This document shows positions 37,159 through 49,000 of a stretch of DNA of 64,000 nucleotides, one piece after another. Under the pieces are notes generated by a model. It was given only the letters and a program-made list of their open reading frames with translations. It was not told the origin of the DNA and made no database searches. The DNA lies in the NCBI GenBank assembly GCA_933207985.1, contig OW240917.1, forward strand, positions 247,665,189 through 247,729,188, given 5' to 3'. How positions within the stretch are numbered: position 1 is the stretch's first letter; each line of letters starts with the position of its first letter. Position numbers and translations under genes: made by a program. Origin of the DNA: Pelobates cultripes. Lineage: Eukaryota; Chordata; Amphibia; Anura; Pelobatidae.

Positions 37159-40100
37159 TCCCACTATAATACATGGTCCACTCTCTCCCTTCTCCCTGCT
37201 ATAATACATGGTCCACTCTCTCCCTTCTCCCTGCTATAATACATGGTCCACTCTCTCCCTTCTCCCTGCTATAATACATGGCCCACTCTCTCCCTTCTCC
37301 CCGCTATAATACATGGCCCACTCTCTCCCTTCTCCCCGCTATAATACATGGCCCACTCTCTCCCTTCTCCCCGCTATAATACATGGCCCTCTCTCTCTCT
37401 CTCTCTCTCTCTCTTCTTCCCACTATAATACATGGCCCACTCTCTCCCTTCTTCCCACTATAATACATGGCCCACTCGCTCTCCTGTATAATGTGTGCCT
37501 CTTTCACCTATATTACACAGTCTGCTCTCACTCCCCCCCATACATGTGTGGTCTGCTCTCTCTCTCTCCTGTATAAATGTGTGGCCTGTCTCTCCCAGTG
37601 AGGGTGTTTCTCTGGCTACTAGAGTACAGGCTGTGTAGCAGATGTCTTATTCCCTTCTAATGCCTAATAACGCCTGTCTTGGCAGTGGGGCGAAGGGCGG
37701 GTGCGGGGGAGGCAGAGTAATTTGTGCAAATGAGAGGTGACTTGGCAAATCACTGAAGGGTTCCTAGGGAGTGGGTATAAAGAAGTCTGCATTCTGCTGT
37801 ACTCAGCAGGACTACTGTATTACACAGAACAGCAGGCCGCACCTTAATCCTGTACCCCCCCCCCCCTCCTCCTCTGCACCGAACACATTATCAACACACT
37901 GTCATTTAACATATACTGACAGGTTTGGACTGTGTCCCCTAAACAGTGCTCTTGTGGAATTCTTTTTAATATTTCATCTTTGATATATAACAAATCTTGA
38001 CAGATATGGGTCCAAGTCACTGAATGTGGGTCTAAGACCCAAGTTTCTCCCCATTTCTGCCACTCGTAAAGTCTTACTACATTTGGGAATTGGGTTGTGT
38101 CTGCCTATTATTGGTTTTCTTAATTGCTGCCGCATGCATTGATTGTGTTTCTCTCTTCCCTTCCTTCCATCCTTCCAGTGAACGAGTTCACCGTAATCCG
38201 GAAGAAATTTAAGTGCCCGTATTGCAGTTTCTCTGCCATGCACCAATGCATCTTAAAGCGACACATGAGATCCCACACTGGAGAGAGGCCATACCCCTGC
38301 GAGATCTGTGGCAAGAAGTTCACACGTAGAGAGCACATGAAAAGGCACACGCTGGTAAGGAGTGCGACTTAACCCTTCGTTTCCACTCCCCACAATTATG
38401 CCAACACAGTGTGTGACGGACAGGACTGAAGCACAACAATGATTCTGTTACTGGTCTGTCATCACATCAGGCCTGTGTTGTTCCTTGTTTGGCACGAGGA
38501 GCAAGGGACCATAACCATTTCCCCCTATTGCTTTATGTACAAAGCATAATTCTAGAGGTAGAGCAGACTCAGCAGAATTACATTGTGTCACAGTAAATGG
38601 TTGATGGTTTACCCCCGGCAGTGCAGGCACATCCTCTGTACACAGTTAGGGAGACAGAGTGGGGTCTGGTAATTGGATTCAATGTTTCCCCCTCTGTCTG
38701 GAATTACCTGATGTCTCCAGTTAATTAGAGTTTGATATTTTTAATAACATTACCTGTTGTCTGGTGTACCTGTAATTGAATTACTGGTTTTAAATGTTCC
38801 CTGTTATAAATGATTTAATTTCCCCCTGTGCGTCTCATGTCCCTGTTTGTGTTATTTGGAGAACTGCTATATATTCTGTCTGTGAACCATAAGGAATTTT
38901 AAGCCCAAGTAAATTTTTTTAGAAAAATAAATCTTGCTCAACCTTTGTCTATGTAGAAGGGCTCTCAAACCCGGCAGTATTGCTGAGAGCAGTTTCTATG
39001 GCAGGGCATTTATTCTTGGTTGTAGATTGACTTACAGTAGGCTACTTTTCAAATAAAGAGCAATTATGGAGGAAAATTCTAAAATCGACAAAGTCAGCAA
39101 AACATTCAAATGGTTTCCATGGTGACTGCTCCAAAATAGCTCTTTTTGTCTCTATTCATTACAGGAATCATGTAGGCTTGGAATGCCAGTGCCCATTAAG
39201 CATTGTGTATTTACATAGGTAGGGACTCTACAAAACCTACCCCATACACACAAAAACACATGGAACACTCACCTCTTATTGTGGGCCCTGATCCTAGTTT
39301 TGTTACTCTGGACTGGAGGTATTAATTGGTAAGCACTGTGCGTATACTGTGGCATGAGTATTTCTGGTTTCCCTCATTTATTCTATTAGAAGACACTTAT
39401 GTTACCACATATACAGTACTTGATTCCTTTGAAATGAATGGAAACTATGTTGGGGTAAATCTAACAGGACACTGTAGGTACTATAACCTTGTGATCTCGC
39501 TGTTCTGGTTACAGTACCTGAAGTCCACTGGCACTGTCTCTCCATGTAACCATTTTCTAGGCGTTTAACACTGGATGAGAGTCCCCAATGGAGGAGATCA
39601 CACATTTCCTGCTGGCCATACCAATACATACCAGCAATGAGCGCTGTGAGAAGCAGTTTACAGTGCCTATAGTGTTCCTTTAAGATGGCCACATGTTGTA
39701 CACAAAGCATGTGTATGGTACGCGAGTGGAGTGTTGCTTGACATGTGTGGGAAAAGATGGGATTTATTTATTTTTCCCTGCACAATATTCCAAGATTGTC
39801 TTTATTTTGCTTTTACATCTTGGGCTAGGGTGTACTTCTGAAGAATGGGTGTTGATTGCTTTATGGCAGAGCCAGTATAAGTCCAGTCCTCCATGAGATC
39901 TTGTCAGTGCGGTAAAGGCCTGGTGGGTTAGAAGAATAAGATGAGGGCTATAACTGGATTAAGGAAGCAAGCGTACAGTAGTCCAGTAGCAATTTAGAAA
40001 TTTACAACTCAAATGTAAGCTATGGTTTACATAAAAATGATCTCGCTGTGTTTGCGGTGGAGGGTAGCCCACCTTTTTAACTGTACATGGATGTTGTGTA

Positions 40101-43100
40101 TCACAAGGTTTTAGTTTGGCATGTAAAGGGTTAGTCTCCCAGTTGATCAGATAATTTCCTCCCGCTGACCCAGAATCTGACAATTCAAGCGCATCCCGGA
40201 ACATGAAATAGGTCAGAAATAGGAGACATGATTGCATGCTGTGATCGAGACCAGCACTCCACGCTCGATATATACCCTGTCCTACTAAGGGGGATCATTC
40301 TCTGGACATCTTTCCACCTACAGCGGAGGTTATTTAGCAGGCCGTAGCAAGCGGTGGAGATGGATATAGTATTAACCGTTATGTTTTAATGTTTGGTTAG
40401 AATAAATTAATCAAATCTCTGGTTAATGGACAAATGAAAACACTGTGGTTTATCCAGTGTGTGGGGCAGCATGCTGCCTGCTGACTGTGTATGTTTTGCT
40501 GGTTGTCACAATCCAGTGTAAATCAGGGGCAGGGTGTTACTTGCTGACATGGTGTGGGGTAGCATGTTACCTGTTGACAGTGTGCAAAAGTGCTCCTTGC
40601 TGCCAATGAAGGATAAGCATGCCCCCTGCTGGGAGCCTGTGGGCATGAACATAAAGGTATGGTTTAACCAACTGCATGGATTTTTTTTTTTTTTTTTACA
40701 CTTCGGAAGACTAATGCTTGCCTCTGCAGCATTGAAGAGGTTAAGGAGTGGCTCTCACAGCAAAATCCCCTAATAAAATGCTACCTGGAAGTGTAAACCT
40801 GATTTCATTGTTTGCTTTGCTACGCCTGAATTGCTATGGTCAGAGACCCCCTCCTGTCTCTGGTTACTGTGCAAAGAAAGGTGGGGTGGGCAGGATATCT
40901 AGTTAGAGCAGGTGTTAGCAAACAAACAAAAAAAAATAGATAAATTGCCCCACTAAGCTTTTGAGTGACAGATGTGGACAAATTTCTCTGAACACATCTG
41001 TCACTCAGAGGGTTAATTCTGGTGTGTACCCACTTGTAGGTGTACATTGGGGCATTGGACACAATCTGTGGGACAAGTGTGGGGCACTTTCATTGTGTGG
41101 AAATTGGGGCAGGGTATGATTGCTGGAGAGCTGGGTGTCACAATGCAGGGTTTATTGAGGGCACGGTATGAATGCAGGAGAGCTGGGTGTCTCAATGCAG
41201 GGTATATCAAGGGCACGGTATGAATACTGGAGAGCTGGTGTCACAGTGCAGGGTATATTGAGGGCATGTTATGAGAGCTGGAGTCACAGTGCTGGGTATA
41301 TTGAGAGCACGGTATGAATTCTGGAGAGATGGGTGTCACAGTGCAGGGTATATTGAGGGCAGGGTATAAATTCTGGAGAGCTGGGTGTCACAGTGCAGGG
41401 TATATTGAGGGCAGGGTATAAATTCTGGAGAGCTGGGTGTCACAGTGCAGGGTATATTGAGGGCAGGGTATATTGAGGGCACGGTATGAATTCTAAAGAG
41501 CTGGGTGTCACAGTACAGTGTATATTGAGGGCAGGGTATAAATTCTGGAGAGCTGGGTGTCACAGTGCAGGATATATTGAGGGCACAGTATAAATTCTGG
41601 AGAGCTGGGTGTCACAGTGCAGGGTATATTGAGGGCAGGGTATAAATTCTGGAGAGCTGGGTGTCACAGTGCAGGATATATTGAGGGCACGGTATAAATT
41701 CTGGAGAGCTGGGTGTCACAGTGCAGGGTATATTGAGGGCAGGGTATATTGAGGGCACGGTATGAATTCTAAAGAGCTGGGTGTCACAGAGCAGGGTATA
41801 TTGAGGGCAGGGTATAAATTCTGGAGAGCTGGGTGTAACAGTGCAGGGTATATTGAGGGCAGGGTATAAATTCTGGAGAGCTGGGTGTCACAGTGCAGTG
41901 TATATTGAGGGCAGGGTATAAATTCTGGAGAGCTGGGTGTCACAGTGCAGGATATATTGAGGGCACGGTATAAATTCTGGAGAGCTGGGTGTCACAGTGC
42001 AGGGTATATTGAGGGCAGGGTATAAATTCTGGAGAGCTGGGTGTCACAGTGCAGTGTATATTGAGGGCAGAGTATAAATTCTGGAGAGCTGGGTGTCACA
42101 GTGCAGGATATATTGAGGGCACGGTATAAATTCTGGAGAGCTGGGTGTCACAGTGCAGGGTATATTGAGGGCAGGGTATAAATTCTGGAGAGCTGGGTGT
42201 CACAGTGCAGGATATATTGAGGGCACGGTATAAATTCTGGAGAGCTGGGTGTCACAGTACAGGGTATATTGAGGGCACGGTATGAATTCTAAAGAGCTGG
42301 GTGTCACAGAGCAGGGTATATTGAGGGCAGGGTATGAGTGGGTTTGCTTACTGGGATCAGTTAGCTCACTCTTTTATAGTTTATGGAATGGATATCTGGA
42401 AGAACGAGCAAGCTTTCATTTAGCCTCTAAAGTGCTGGTTAAATGAAGGGGTATTGCAAACCCATTTTATAAATGATGTAGCAGACTTGTGCTTCCATTC
42501 TGCCAGGAGAGGGCACCAAAATATCTTCAACCTCTTGCCCAACTAAGGGAGGGGAAGGGTCCATATCTCCAGCTACCAACTAGCCCCCACATATTACTGC
42601 TAACACTGACCTGCCGCCAGCGTCTCTCTGACAGATCCTCTGCTTCGAGGGGACATGCCTGTCACAAGCTAAGGGACAGTGAGCTTTTGCCACTAAGCAA
42701 GCTGATTAAAAAGCTCTTGTATTATAGTTTCCATGGCAACCAAGCCAATTCCTTCCTAGAATGTCCGCTGCCGTCAGATAATTGCCCAGCCATCTGTCCC
42801 AGTGTCTGACTGTGCGACATCTTTCTTCTGGAATCATAGCAGGCCTGGGAGAGCACACCCTCCCTCCTCAGAGTAGGCACACCTGTTTAACCAAATGGCA
42901 CTTGGAAGTATATACGTGCACATGTATCACACAAAAAAAATGAAAAAAGGTATGAATTAATATACAATAGATTTTATTTCCTGGGGGTCGTTGCCAATTT
43001 TTGATAAATTATAGAAGTTGTGTCAGTGTGACCGTGAGAAACAAGTGGACAATTAGAATGCTGTCCCCGTCATCTTCCTGTACTCTGTAAGGTAACAGTT

Positions 43101-43877
43101 CAGGAATACTCGTCCACCGAAGAATTTGCTTTTAATTTTATATAAACCCTGTACGTTTCAAAGAGAGGCTGGTCAGGAATTGGAGTCTTAAGGATCACCC
43201 CTTGACCTTTTCTTTCCCCCAAAAAATTTTTAAACTTTACTATCCCCTTAAACTCACGTTTTAGAGAGCAACAGTGTTTCATCAAACCTGTTTGTGGAGT
43301 ATATCTGTGTATTGTGCGTATGTAAAGCATAATGCAGAAAAAGTAAATTAGAAATAATGAAAAATATGTTCCAATAAAACAAGTGTTCCATTTGTCTGTC
43401 GTGACTAGAAACAGTTGTAATTAATATTTAGTATATAATTGTAATTGCTTTTTACCTCTTTAACAGTGAGTTTCCTGAACATTGATATTTCCCCTTGTCC
43501 CTCTCTAGGTGCACAGTAAAGACAAGAAGTACGTATGCAAGGTCTGTAACCGCGTGTTCATGTCGGCCGCAAGTGTGGGCATCAAACATGGCTCTCGTAG
43601 GCACGGGGTGTGCATGGACTGTGCAGGCAGAGGAGTTGGTCATGTCGGTGTGGGGCACTCACCAGATGCAATGTACTCAGGAGAGGGTCACTACCTGGAG
43701 GACGTAGATGAGCTGAAAGTGGACGAGGAAATGGGTGGGGAAGAGGAAGATGATCTTAAATGGAAGGACGAAGCAGAAACTTCACAGGATGATGTCATAC
43801 TAGAGGATGATGAAATTGTGGACTGCACTCCTGATGTCAGTGGGGGTCGAATTAAGGAGTTTACTTGGATATCTTAG
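21812..43877 (+). CDS. ZBTB46: ZBTB46, BTB and zinc-finger transcription factor (whole coding span, 4 exons)
   Basis: Coding exons are 21812-22721, 35124-35408, 38179-38354 and 43509-43877: 1740 nt, 579 aa (human, as I recall it, 589). The N-terminus is a BTB/POZ domain (about residues 20-130; HGILCDVCIVVEGKIFKAHK, FMYSAHLALTS). A low-complexity linker follows with a conserved SPWLARRTSPANSSGDSAIA block and a basic motif RRKNRKNK (259-266). Then come two canonical C2H2 fingers (Cys411/414, His427/431; Cys439/442, His455/459) joined by TGERPY, an atypical third finger (Cys467/470, His484/489) and an acidic tail. The start MNNRKEDMEI matches the vertebrate protein I recall. In mammals it is a nuclear factor of classical dendritic cells and endothelium; BTB domains dimerise and recruit co-repressors. 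All GT-AG sites and phases agree. Confidence 0.97.
22840..23906. repeat. 44-bp intronic minisatellite
   Basis: About 24 head-to-tail units of 41-44 bp: TGTATAAAGCTAGGTGTGGT, GCCTGTCTTGGTGCTGCCCT and GGTC. Variants include CTGTATAACGC and TTTATATAACGC. It gives short open frames repeating CLGAALVCITLGVVPVLVLP that start and stop at unit variants; they are not real genes. It lies 120 bp downstream of the 5' splice site. Confidence 0.9.
25656..25950. mobile_element. Probable T2-type miniature element, diverged
   Basis: The left end reads TTAAAGGAACAATATAGCG and is followed by a subterminal hairpin (ATAGCGTTGGGAAAACA with GAACGCTATAATGTTC), as in the other T2 copies. A matching right end is not clear. 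The right limit near GAGTTTTAAATT is approximate. Confidence 0.5.
27100..27760. repeat. Diverged ~44-bp minisatellite interrupted by a LINE tail
   Basis: Units resembling GTGCTGCAGACTGTCTCCAT, GCTATGTATACAGACAGTGT and GAT recur from about 27105 to 27760 with many substitutions. Between about 27165 and 27297 the array is interrupted by unrelated sequence that ends in an (AAT)n tail, after which ATACAGACAGGGTG resumes the array. Confidence 0.7.
27165..27297 (+). mobile_element. LINE-type (probably L2/CR1-clade) 3' tail
   Basis: About 130 bp containing TGTAAAACGCTGCGGAATAA, ATTGGCGCTTTATAAATACC and a terminal (AAT)n run. Related tails in the opposite orientation occur near 33030 and 36205 in this window. 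Sequences of this kind (AAGCGCTGCGGAATATGTTGGCGC then TATATAAATA) are very common in amphibian genomes at the 3' end of non-LTR elements. The exact family is recalled, not searched. Confidence 0.55.
30195..30632. mobile_element. T2-type miniature element
   Basis: A 438-bp element from TTAAAAGGACACTACAGACC to GGAGTGTTCCTTTAA, with TTAA at each end and inverted tips. There is no transposase frame. Its right TTAA doubles as the left TTAA of the short element that follows. Confidence 0.7.
30629..30700 (-). mobile_element. Short TTAA-flanked miniature element, copy 2
   Basis: A 72-bp near-palindrome, TTAACCCCTTAAGGACAC to CTTAAAGGGGTTAA. Read on the minus strand it gives AACTTCTGGAATAAAACGG followed by AATCATGACA, the same core as the copy at 11964-12042. 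It is joined directly to the T2 element on its left through a shared TTAA. Confidence 0.8.
33030..33085 (-). mobile_element. LINE-type 3' tail fragment
   Basis: TTATTTATATAGTGCCAACG and TATTCTGCAACGCTGTACTG is the reverse complement of the tail sequence seen at 27245-27285. Only this short tail is recognisable. Confidence 0.45.
35124..35408 (+). CDS. ZBTB46: ZBTB46 coding exon 2: linker and pre-finger region
   Basis: Completes codon 304 (GGT) and encodes residues 305-398 plus the first base of codon 399. It contains SSDSREERVDLYSQGEESL and the well conserved SLLSLKADVLGEESSLLFEY just before the fingers. The 3' splice site is TTTCCTTGTCCTCAG and the 5' splice site is CTCTC|GTAAGT. The region has no known fold. 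Its conservation close to the fingers suggests a functional role, but this is inference. Confidence 0.96.
35535..35925. repeat. 38-bp intronic minisatellite, about 10 copies
   Basis: Head-to-tail units CCTGCACTGCCAGGATCTGG plus AACCAGAGTCCGTCTAAC, 38 bp, starting about 130 bp after the exon. There are no unique spacers between the copies. Confidence 0.92.
35926..36769. other. ZBTB46 intron 3 segment with a LINE-tail fragment
   Basis: AT-rich. Near 36205-36262, a (TAG/TAT)n run leads into TTGCCATTTATATAGCGCC and AACAGATTCTGTAGCGCTTG, a minus-strand copy of the LINE tail seen at 27245. Nothing else was recognised. Confidence 0.5.
36770..37500. repeat. 35-bp minisatellite interleaved with (CT)n
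   Basis: Units of ATAATACATGGCCCACTCTC plus TCCCTTCTCCCCGCT (35 bp) alternate with expanded (CT)n/(TG)n blocks at about 36866-36903, 37000-37034 and 37123-37155. The variants suggest repeated slippage of the CT part within a tandem array. Confidence 0.9.
37501..38178. other. ZBTB46 intron 3 end, nothing recognised
   Basis: Simple-repeat remnants up to about 37600, a C11 run near 37855, then unique sequence leading to the 3' splice site CCTTCCATCCTTCCAG. Confidence 0.5.
38179..38354 (+). CDS. ZBTB46: ZBTB46 coding exon 3: zinc fingers 1 and 2
   Basis: Completes codon 399 (CTG) and encodes residues 400-457. Finger 1 is CPYC...HMRSH (Cys411, Cys414, His427, His431). A canonical TGERPY linker follows. 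Finger 2 is CEIC...KRHTL, whose last histidine is in the next exon, so the intron cuts finger 2. The 5' splice site is CGCTG|GTAAGG, phase 0. The sequence EFTVIRKKFKCPYCSFSAM agrees with the mammalian protein as I recall it. Confidence 0.97.
38355..41119. other. ZBTB46 intron 4, left part; possible T2 fragment
   Basis: AT-rich unique DNA. At about 39460-39683 the sequence runs from AACAGGACACTGTAGGTACT to GTGCCTATAGTGTTCCTTTAA. This resembles a diverged T2 element with a degraded left tip. I recognise nothing else. Confidence 0.4.
41120..42340. repeat. 52-bp intronic minisatellite, about 23 copies
   Basis: Head-to-tail units GGGTGTCACAGTGCAGGGTA, TATTGAGGGCAGGGTATAAA and TTCTGGAGAGCT (52 bp). 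Variants include CACGGTATG for CAGGGTATA. Some copies carry an extra TATTGAGGGCA block. Long stretches are nearly identical between copies, so the array is recent or still being homogenised. Confidence 0.93.
42341..43508. other. ZBTB46 intron 4, right part, nothing recognised
   Basis: Unique sequence ending in the 3' splice site TTTCCCCTTGTCCCTCTCTAG at 43508. No other feature is supported. Confidence 0.5.
43509..43877 (+). CDS. ZBTB46: ZBTB46 coding exon 4: finger 2 end, finger 3 and acidic tail
   Basis: Codons 458-579 and stop TAG. It begins VHSKDKKYVCKVC, giving the last zinc-binding His of finger 2 (His459). Finger 3 is atypical: CX2C, 13 residues, His, four residues, His, and the linker HSKDKKY is not TGEKP. 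SAASVGIKHGSRRHGVC and CAGRG are conserved with mammals. The C-terminal third is strongly acidic (EEEDD, EDDEIVD) and ends FTWIS, close to the human FAWLS. Confidence 0.97.
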   Translation: MHSKDKKYVCKVCNRVFMSAASVGIKHGSRRHGVCMDCAGRGVGHVGVGHSPDAMYSGEGHYLEDVDELKVDEEMGGEEEDDLKWKDEAETSQDDVILEDDEIVDCTPDVSGGRIKEFTWIS

Positions 43878-46040
43878 GAAGGTTGGGCTTACCTTGAAAT
43901 TGACTGTGCTTGGGGTGGGGGGATGGGGGAATTTTACCTGTCAGTAAATACAATCTCTGGTGGAACCTGACCATCTGCTGTGGTTGTTTCCTGGTACCCG
44001 GAACCCCAATTTTTGTAAGGCTGTGTGCATCACTCTTGCAGAAGCAGCTTATTTGACTTTTTTCCCATCTCTGTGGCAGTGAAGAGGATCGCATAGCCCT
44101 CCGTACTTTAGTTGAACCCATAATAACCACACCTGTTGTGGTAGAAAGATAGGGAATTGTGTGTAGTAACTAGTGTTGAGTTAAAGGCACAGGCCACCAA
44201 ATTATCTCATAACTACGTAAGGGTCCCCCTACTTGTTGTCTTTAGATTATGTGAACCCTGCAAGGCTCCTAATCACACTGACCCTAATCCAGCCATTTGA
44301 TTACTTTACCTTCCAAATGCCATCTTTATGTTATTTTAAGCAAAACAATTTTACAACGCAGAGTTTTCTAGAATTTTTAATCCATCTTGAGGAACCTGTA
44401 ATAACTCCAGTCCTTTTGTGTTCCCCCACAATGCCTTTCTTCTGTGTATTTTGGGCATCCATGTGTGATAAGCTATGGCAGAAAACATTCCAGGGGGGGT
44501 GGGGTGGATTCTGTGTACTGCGCAAAACCTCTCTTACCTACAGAGATTCTGTCCTGCTGAACCTTTCTTTTGCTCACTGTAGGACCAACCCTGACAGAAT
44601 TCATACCCTCCATTTTACGCATTAACAATTTAAAATGTATCCTAATACACTGTGTGCATTATGGCCGTAAATGGCTAATCTTGTGTGAACGGACTACCTA
44701 ATTGGTACTGATTGGCAGACAGGATAGGAATCGACAGCACGGGTTCCGTGCTGGTAATACAGGTTGGTGAAGTCTGAACAGAACTAATTAATTTTAGTTC
44801 TCAGTTCTTTTGGTTATTTGTGTATTAAGATCAGCTTCCCCAGTCAGCTGGGCACGTGCGGCTCTGAGAATGGAATCCCGTCCCCTTTAATTGGATAATT
44901 ATTACATTTCTAAATCCCAGGTCCATGCAGCTGGCAGACCCAGCACAGCAGATTATATGCTATTTATACAAAAGAAAAGGGGGGGCAGGAAGATCTGATA
45001 GATTAAACATTTAACCCTCTGTTGGCCAGAGGGACTAAAAAGATTGACTGGATAAGGCACACTGCTATGGTAGGGCGGTGTCATCTTTTCGGTTCCCTAT
45101 CCCCTTTTGCACAGTTTTTGGTCGGCAAGCACTCCTCCCCACACCTTTCAAATCCAGGCCTGAGGGATGATCAGTGGTTAAAGGGAGACTAGATTTAAGA
45201 GGGAGGGGGAATAAGCTATGCATTGCTGACCTGGCAGCTTAACCCTTTTCATGCCGTAGAACATAACCACAAAATGGGTTCAAATGGCTTCGATCTGGAA
45301 CCAAAACTTCATATTACTTTGGTGTTTTGTATTAATCACAAATTCCAATTCCTGGTATGCTATCCCTTCCCTTATTATTATTGTTATTATTATTAGAAAA
45401 TTAAAAAGTACATATATAATTTATATATATAATATAAATATATCATTTCATTATAAAATGCAAAAACTGGAATTTTTTGCAATTTTCCGACAGACTCAGA
45501 TCGTACTCTAAACCATGACACTGATTTCACATGGAGAAGTGTCTTGGAATTTTTAGGCTATTATTTTAAAGGAAGTTTATTTACTACCCGAGTGCTGAGT
45601 GTTCGCTTTCATATAGAAATACATCTATTATTTATTCTTTTTTTTGTTTTGTTTTTTTTTTCTCAACACATTTCCAGATAATGTCAAGAAAAAAAAAATT
45701 GCAAGATGGTGCAACATTGATAAAAAAAATAATTTTTTTTTTTGGAATATATTATTATATATTGACTTTAAGAATTACTATAAACTTGTGTTTGTGACGA
45801 AGATGTTTTAATATTTGGGTAGGTGGGAGGGAGATCGGAGAACACCACACTATGTTAATGCAGTTTGTTTTTTGTTTTCCCTATTTTTTTTTTTTCTTCC
45901 TGTTACTGTAAAATGCTGCGTGAGTTCTCTGGTCATCTATCAGAGGATTAACTCTGATGGGGGGTAGATTAGCTAAAAATCAAGGAGAAAAAAAAAAATC
46001 AATCAGTTTCAATAAATCACAAACTGCTGCTAATTCTTCT
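43878..46040 (+). other. ZBTB46: Likely ZBTB46 3'UTR
   Basis: AT-rich DNA with no coding potential follows the stop codon. The first AATAAA with a T-rich downstream element on this strand that I consider credible is at 46011-46016, followed by TTTGTCTTTTTAG about 30 bases later. Length and end point are inferred. Confidence 0.4.
46011..46016 (+). terminator. Candidate ZBTB46 polyadenylation signal
   Basis: AATAAA, with a U-rich tract about 30 nt downstream. Further AATAAA copies lie near 46288-46296 in an AT repeat, so the choice is uncertain. Confidence 0.35.
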
Positions 46041-49000
46041 CGCATTTGTCTTTTTAGAATTTTAGACAGTGGATGTGACAAAGTAACTTTACTTTACAGC
46101 AAGTGGTGGGATGTGGAGAGATGAACAGAAAGCTGTAAAACAGCATAGATCCCAACTTGACTGCGCACAAATTTGGGGCAGGTAAAAACAGGAAAGCGTG
46201 GCAGAATCAACGAAAACCATGTTTAGGATATTATGAGTGTTCTTAGCAGGAGACGAGAGCTCCCACAACTCTTTGCTCAGACACCTGAATAAATAAATAT
46301 ATTATATATATATATATATATATATAATATACACACACTGTATGGATACAGGATTTAAACTAATTCTGGCTGTGAGATTTTCATATCCGGTGTTTAAAAA
46401 ACAAAATTAAGAAATAAAAATAAATCACTTTTAATTTTGCAACCATTTAATGGTTATGTCCCCACCTGCGGGATTGTGGGTGTCTTAATGACCTCCATAT
46501 GCATTTTGTTTTTCACTTTTTACAGTCATGGCTTGCTAGCAAGCTGCAAGAAAGCTAACCCTTTCATTGTCAAGGAATTTTCAATTATTTTAAATATTCC
46601 AGAAGCTGGTAACTTCACTGGCGAAAAGCGTATTCCAGGGATTAAATCCTCACTATAATTACATGGGGTCATACTGTCCCTCAGAGGCTTTCATTGTTAG
46701 CTTTTAACTATGTGGCGGCTGGCTAGCTGCCATATTACTTAACCCTTACACTGCCAAAGATTTCTTTTAAGTATCCACATTTATCATCTGGTGGCATTCA
46801 GCCTGTCTGATTAAGCTAGAATACGATTCAGCTTTCAGAGTTCAAAATCTATATTCTTAAATAGTTTAAACTGGGTCTGGAATTTGCAGTCCCAATGACC
46901 TGGGCATATTTTCATGATTTTTCTGACTATTGGCATTTGTACTTTAGTGGTGACTAAAGTATATCGGTCGTTCACTAATGTAGATCTGAGCTTTACAGCC
47001 AGTCTGTTTTATTTAAGCCGGACAATGAATCTGCTTACCGTGGCACCCCAGATGCTTGTATTAGTTCTGGCTTAAGGACACTCGGGAAGGTATGTATACA
47101 AAGTGTCATGTTCACTTTCTGGCACTTTTCCCATTTTATTTTCCCCTGTTCTATTCCTTACTGCACTTTTGCATTTTATTTTCCTGTTCCTTATTGGTTC
47201 TCAAAACTGCCATTTTAATGCATTAAAAAAAAGTACACTCTCCTTCCCCCCGACCCGGAGACACATTTTCACACTCTTAAAGGAACTAACATTATAAACA
47301 CAAATTTATTTGTAGAATTACTGATCCTTTTAGATTAAAGACCCCCCTTTAATCTGGCTGCCCACCATTTAGTGGTTAGGCCCCCACCTTGGGTGTCCTC
47401 CATATGCCTTTTGGTTTTCACACTGAGAATTAATGCCGCTATTATGCATAATACCTTACTGGCCAGAGCAACTCCTGATTGACATCACTGTCTAGTATGT
47501 CATCTATAACAATTCCCAAATTCTTGTCATGCGTTATCCTTCAATACAGCTCTGTTTTCTTTGTAAACAAGGAGTATTGCATCTAAGCTTGAGAGTTTTA
47601 GAGTATTTAAGTGTTAAATTTGCAAAGGCAACTTCGTATAAGTAAACAATAAGCTGCAGTGGTTATAATGTCTGGAGTGTAACTGTTGTGGTAATGTTTA
47701 TAGAGAATTTTTGTTAAATGCTGCAACACCTAACAGCCACTAGGGGGAGCTGAACGAGACACTAAACAAAACTGGTCAAAAACCTATATGCTTACAAGAA
47801 TGACAACACTAAGGGAGTAAGGTTTATATATCTTCCGCTCCCCCCTCCCTAAAGCCTTATTATTGCTTATGTCAGCTGTGAGCTCTCACCAAACCAAGTT
47901 GCAACCTCCTAAAGTCCTGACGAGCTTATTCCACAAGTCGTGCCTTTCTGGGCATAGCAAAATATCCTGCCAGAATTACTCACTACAGTGAAAATTGTCA
48001 GGAATTCCAAAACTAAAAACAGAATTATTTTGGCTATTTGAACCTAAACATTTAAATTTATTTTGAATTTCCAGCAATTCTCACTTTAAGCAAATCACCA
48101 TGTATGCATTGTTATCTTAATAAAATTGGTGCGCTAACAGGTCTATTCCCATCACCTGAAGGAATACGGGTGAAACTAATATTACTATTGTTGAAGTTTG
48201 GATTTCTGGTGGCAATATGGCAAGTAAGCAGTCTGGGAGTGTTTCTGGATCCCCTGGTTGTCAAGCGGTTCAATCAGAACCTGTGAACCGCAACCTCCTA
48301 CCACCATAATCACTCCATCAAGCTGCATTGGCTGATTATTGTTTAACAGTATTAAGTTTGTTGTTTCTTTTAATATGTGGGAGAAAAAAAAACCAAAACA
48401 GGATATACAAAAAGAAAAACTTTATTTCATCAAGATAATTGACAAAAAAAAAAAATAGGTCTGTGCTTGGCACATTAGTCTCCATGAGGTGGCACTCCAT
48501 ACATTGTCCATCACACCTGAACAAATGGAAGAAAGACATAACGACCCAATATCTTCCAAGGCAAATCAATCAGTCTAATTCGCTCCCTCTGCTTCCAGTC
48601 TCCAGCCATGCCTCCCCCTAATATACATACCCACCACTCGGCACATGCAGACTAGCTGGTATCCCCAAAACACTGCCACTCATTCACACAGTTGAAAATA
48701 TCACCCCCTCTCCCTCTTAATGGCCTGGCCCCAAATAGTGCAAGATTTTACGTTCGCAATTATTAAAATAAAGCTTATATCAATCCCCCGCCCAGCAACC
48801 TCCCTAGGAAGCCACCACCCTTGATTGCATTTACAATCATATCTTCTATTGCTGTAAAAGGCAGACACACAATGCATCAACCTGTCTTAGTCAAATTTCA
48901 CCCTTTCCAATATTTCTTGTATGACAGCACTTACAATGAAATTTATCAAAACAGTCACAAGGTTCAGTAAAATCATAGAGCCACGTTAGCCTGTAACTTC

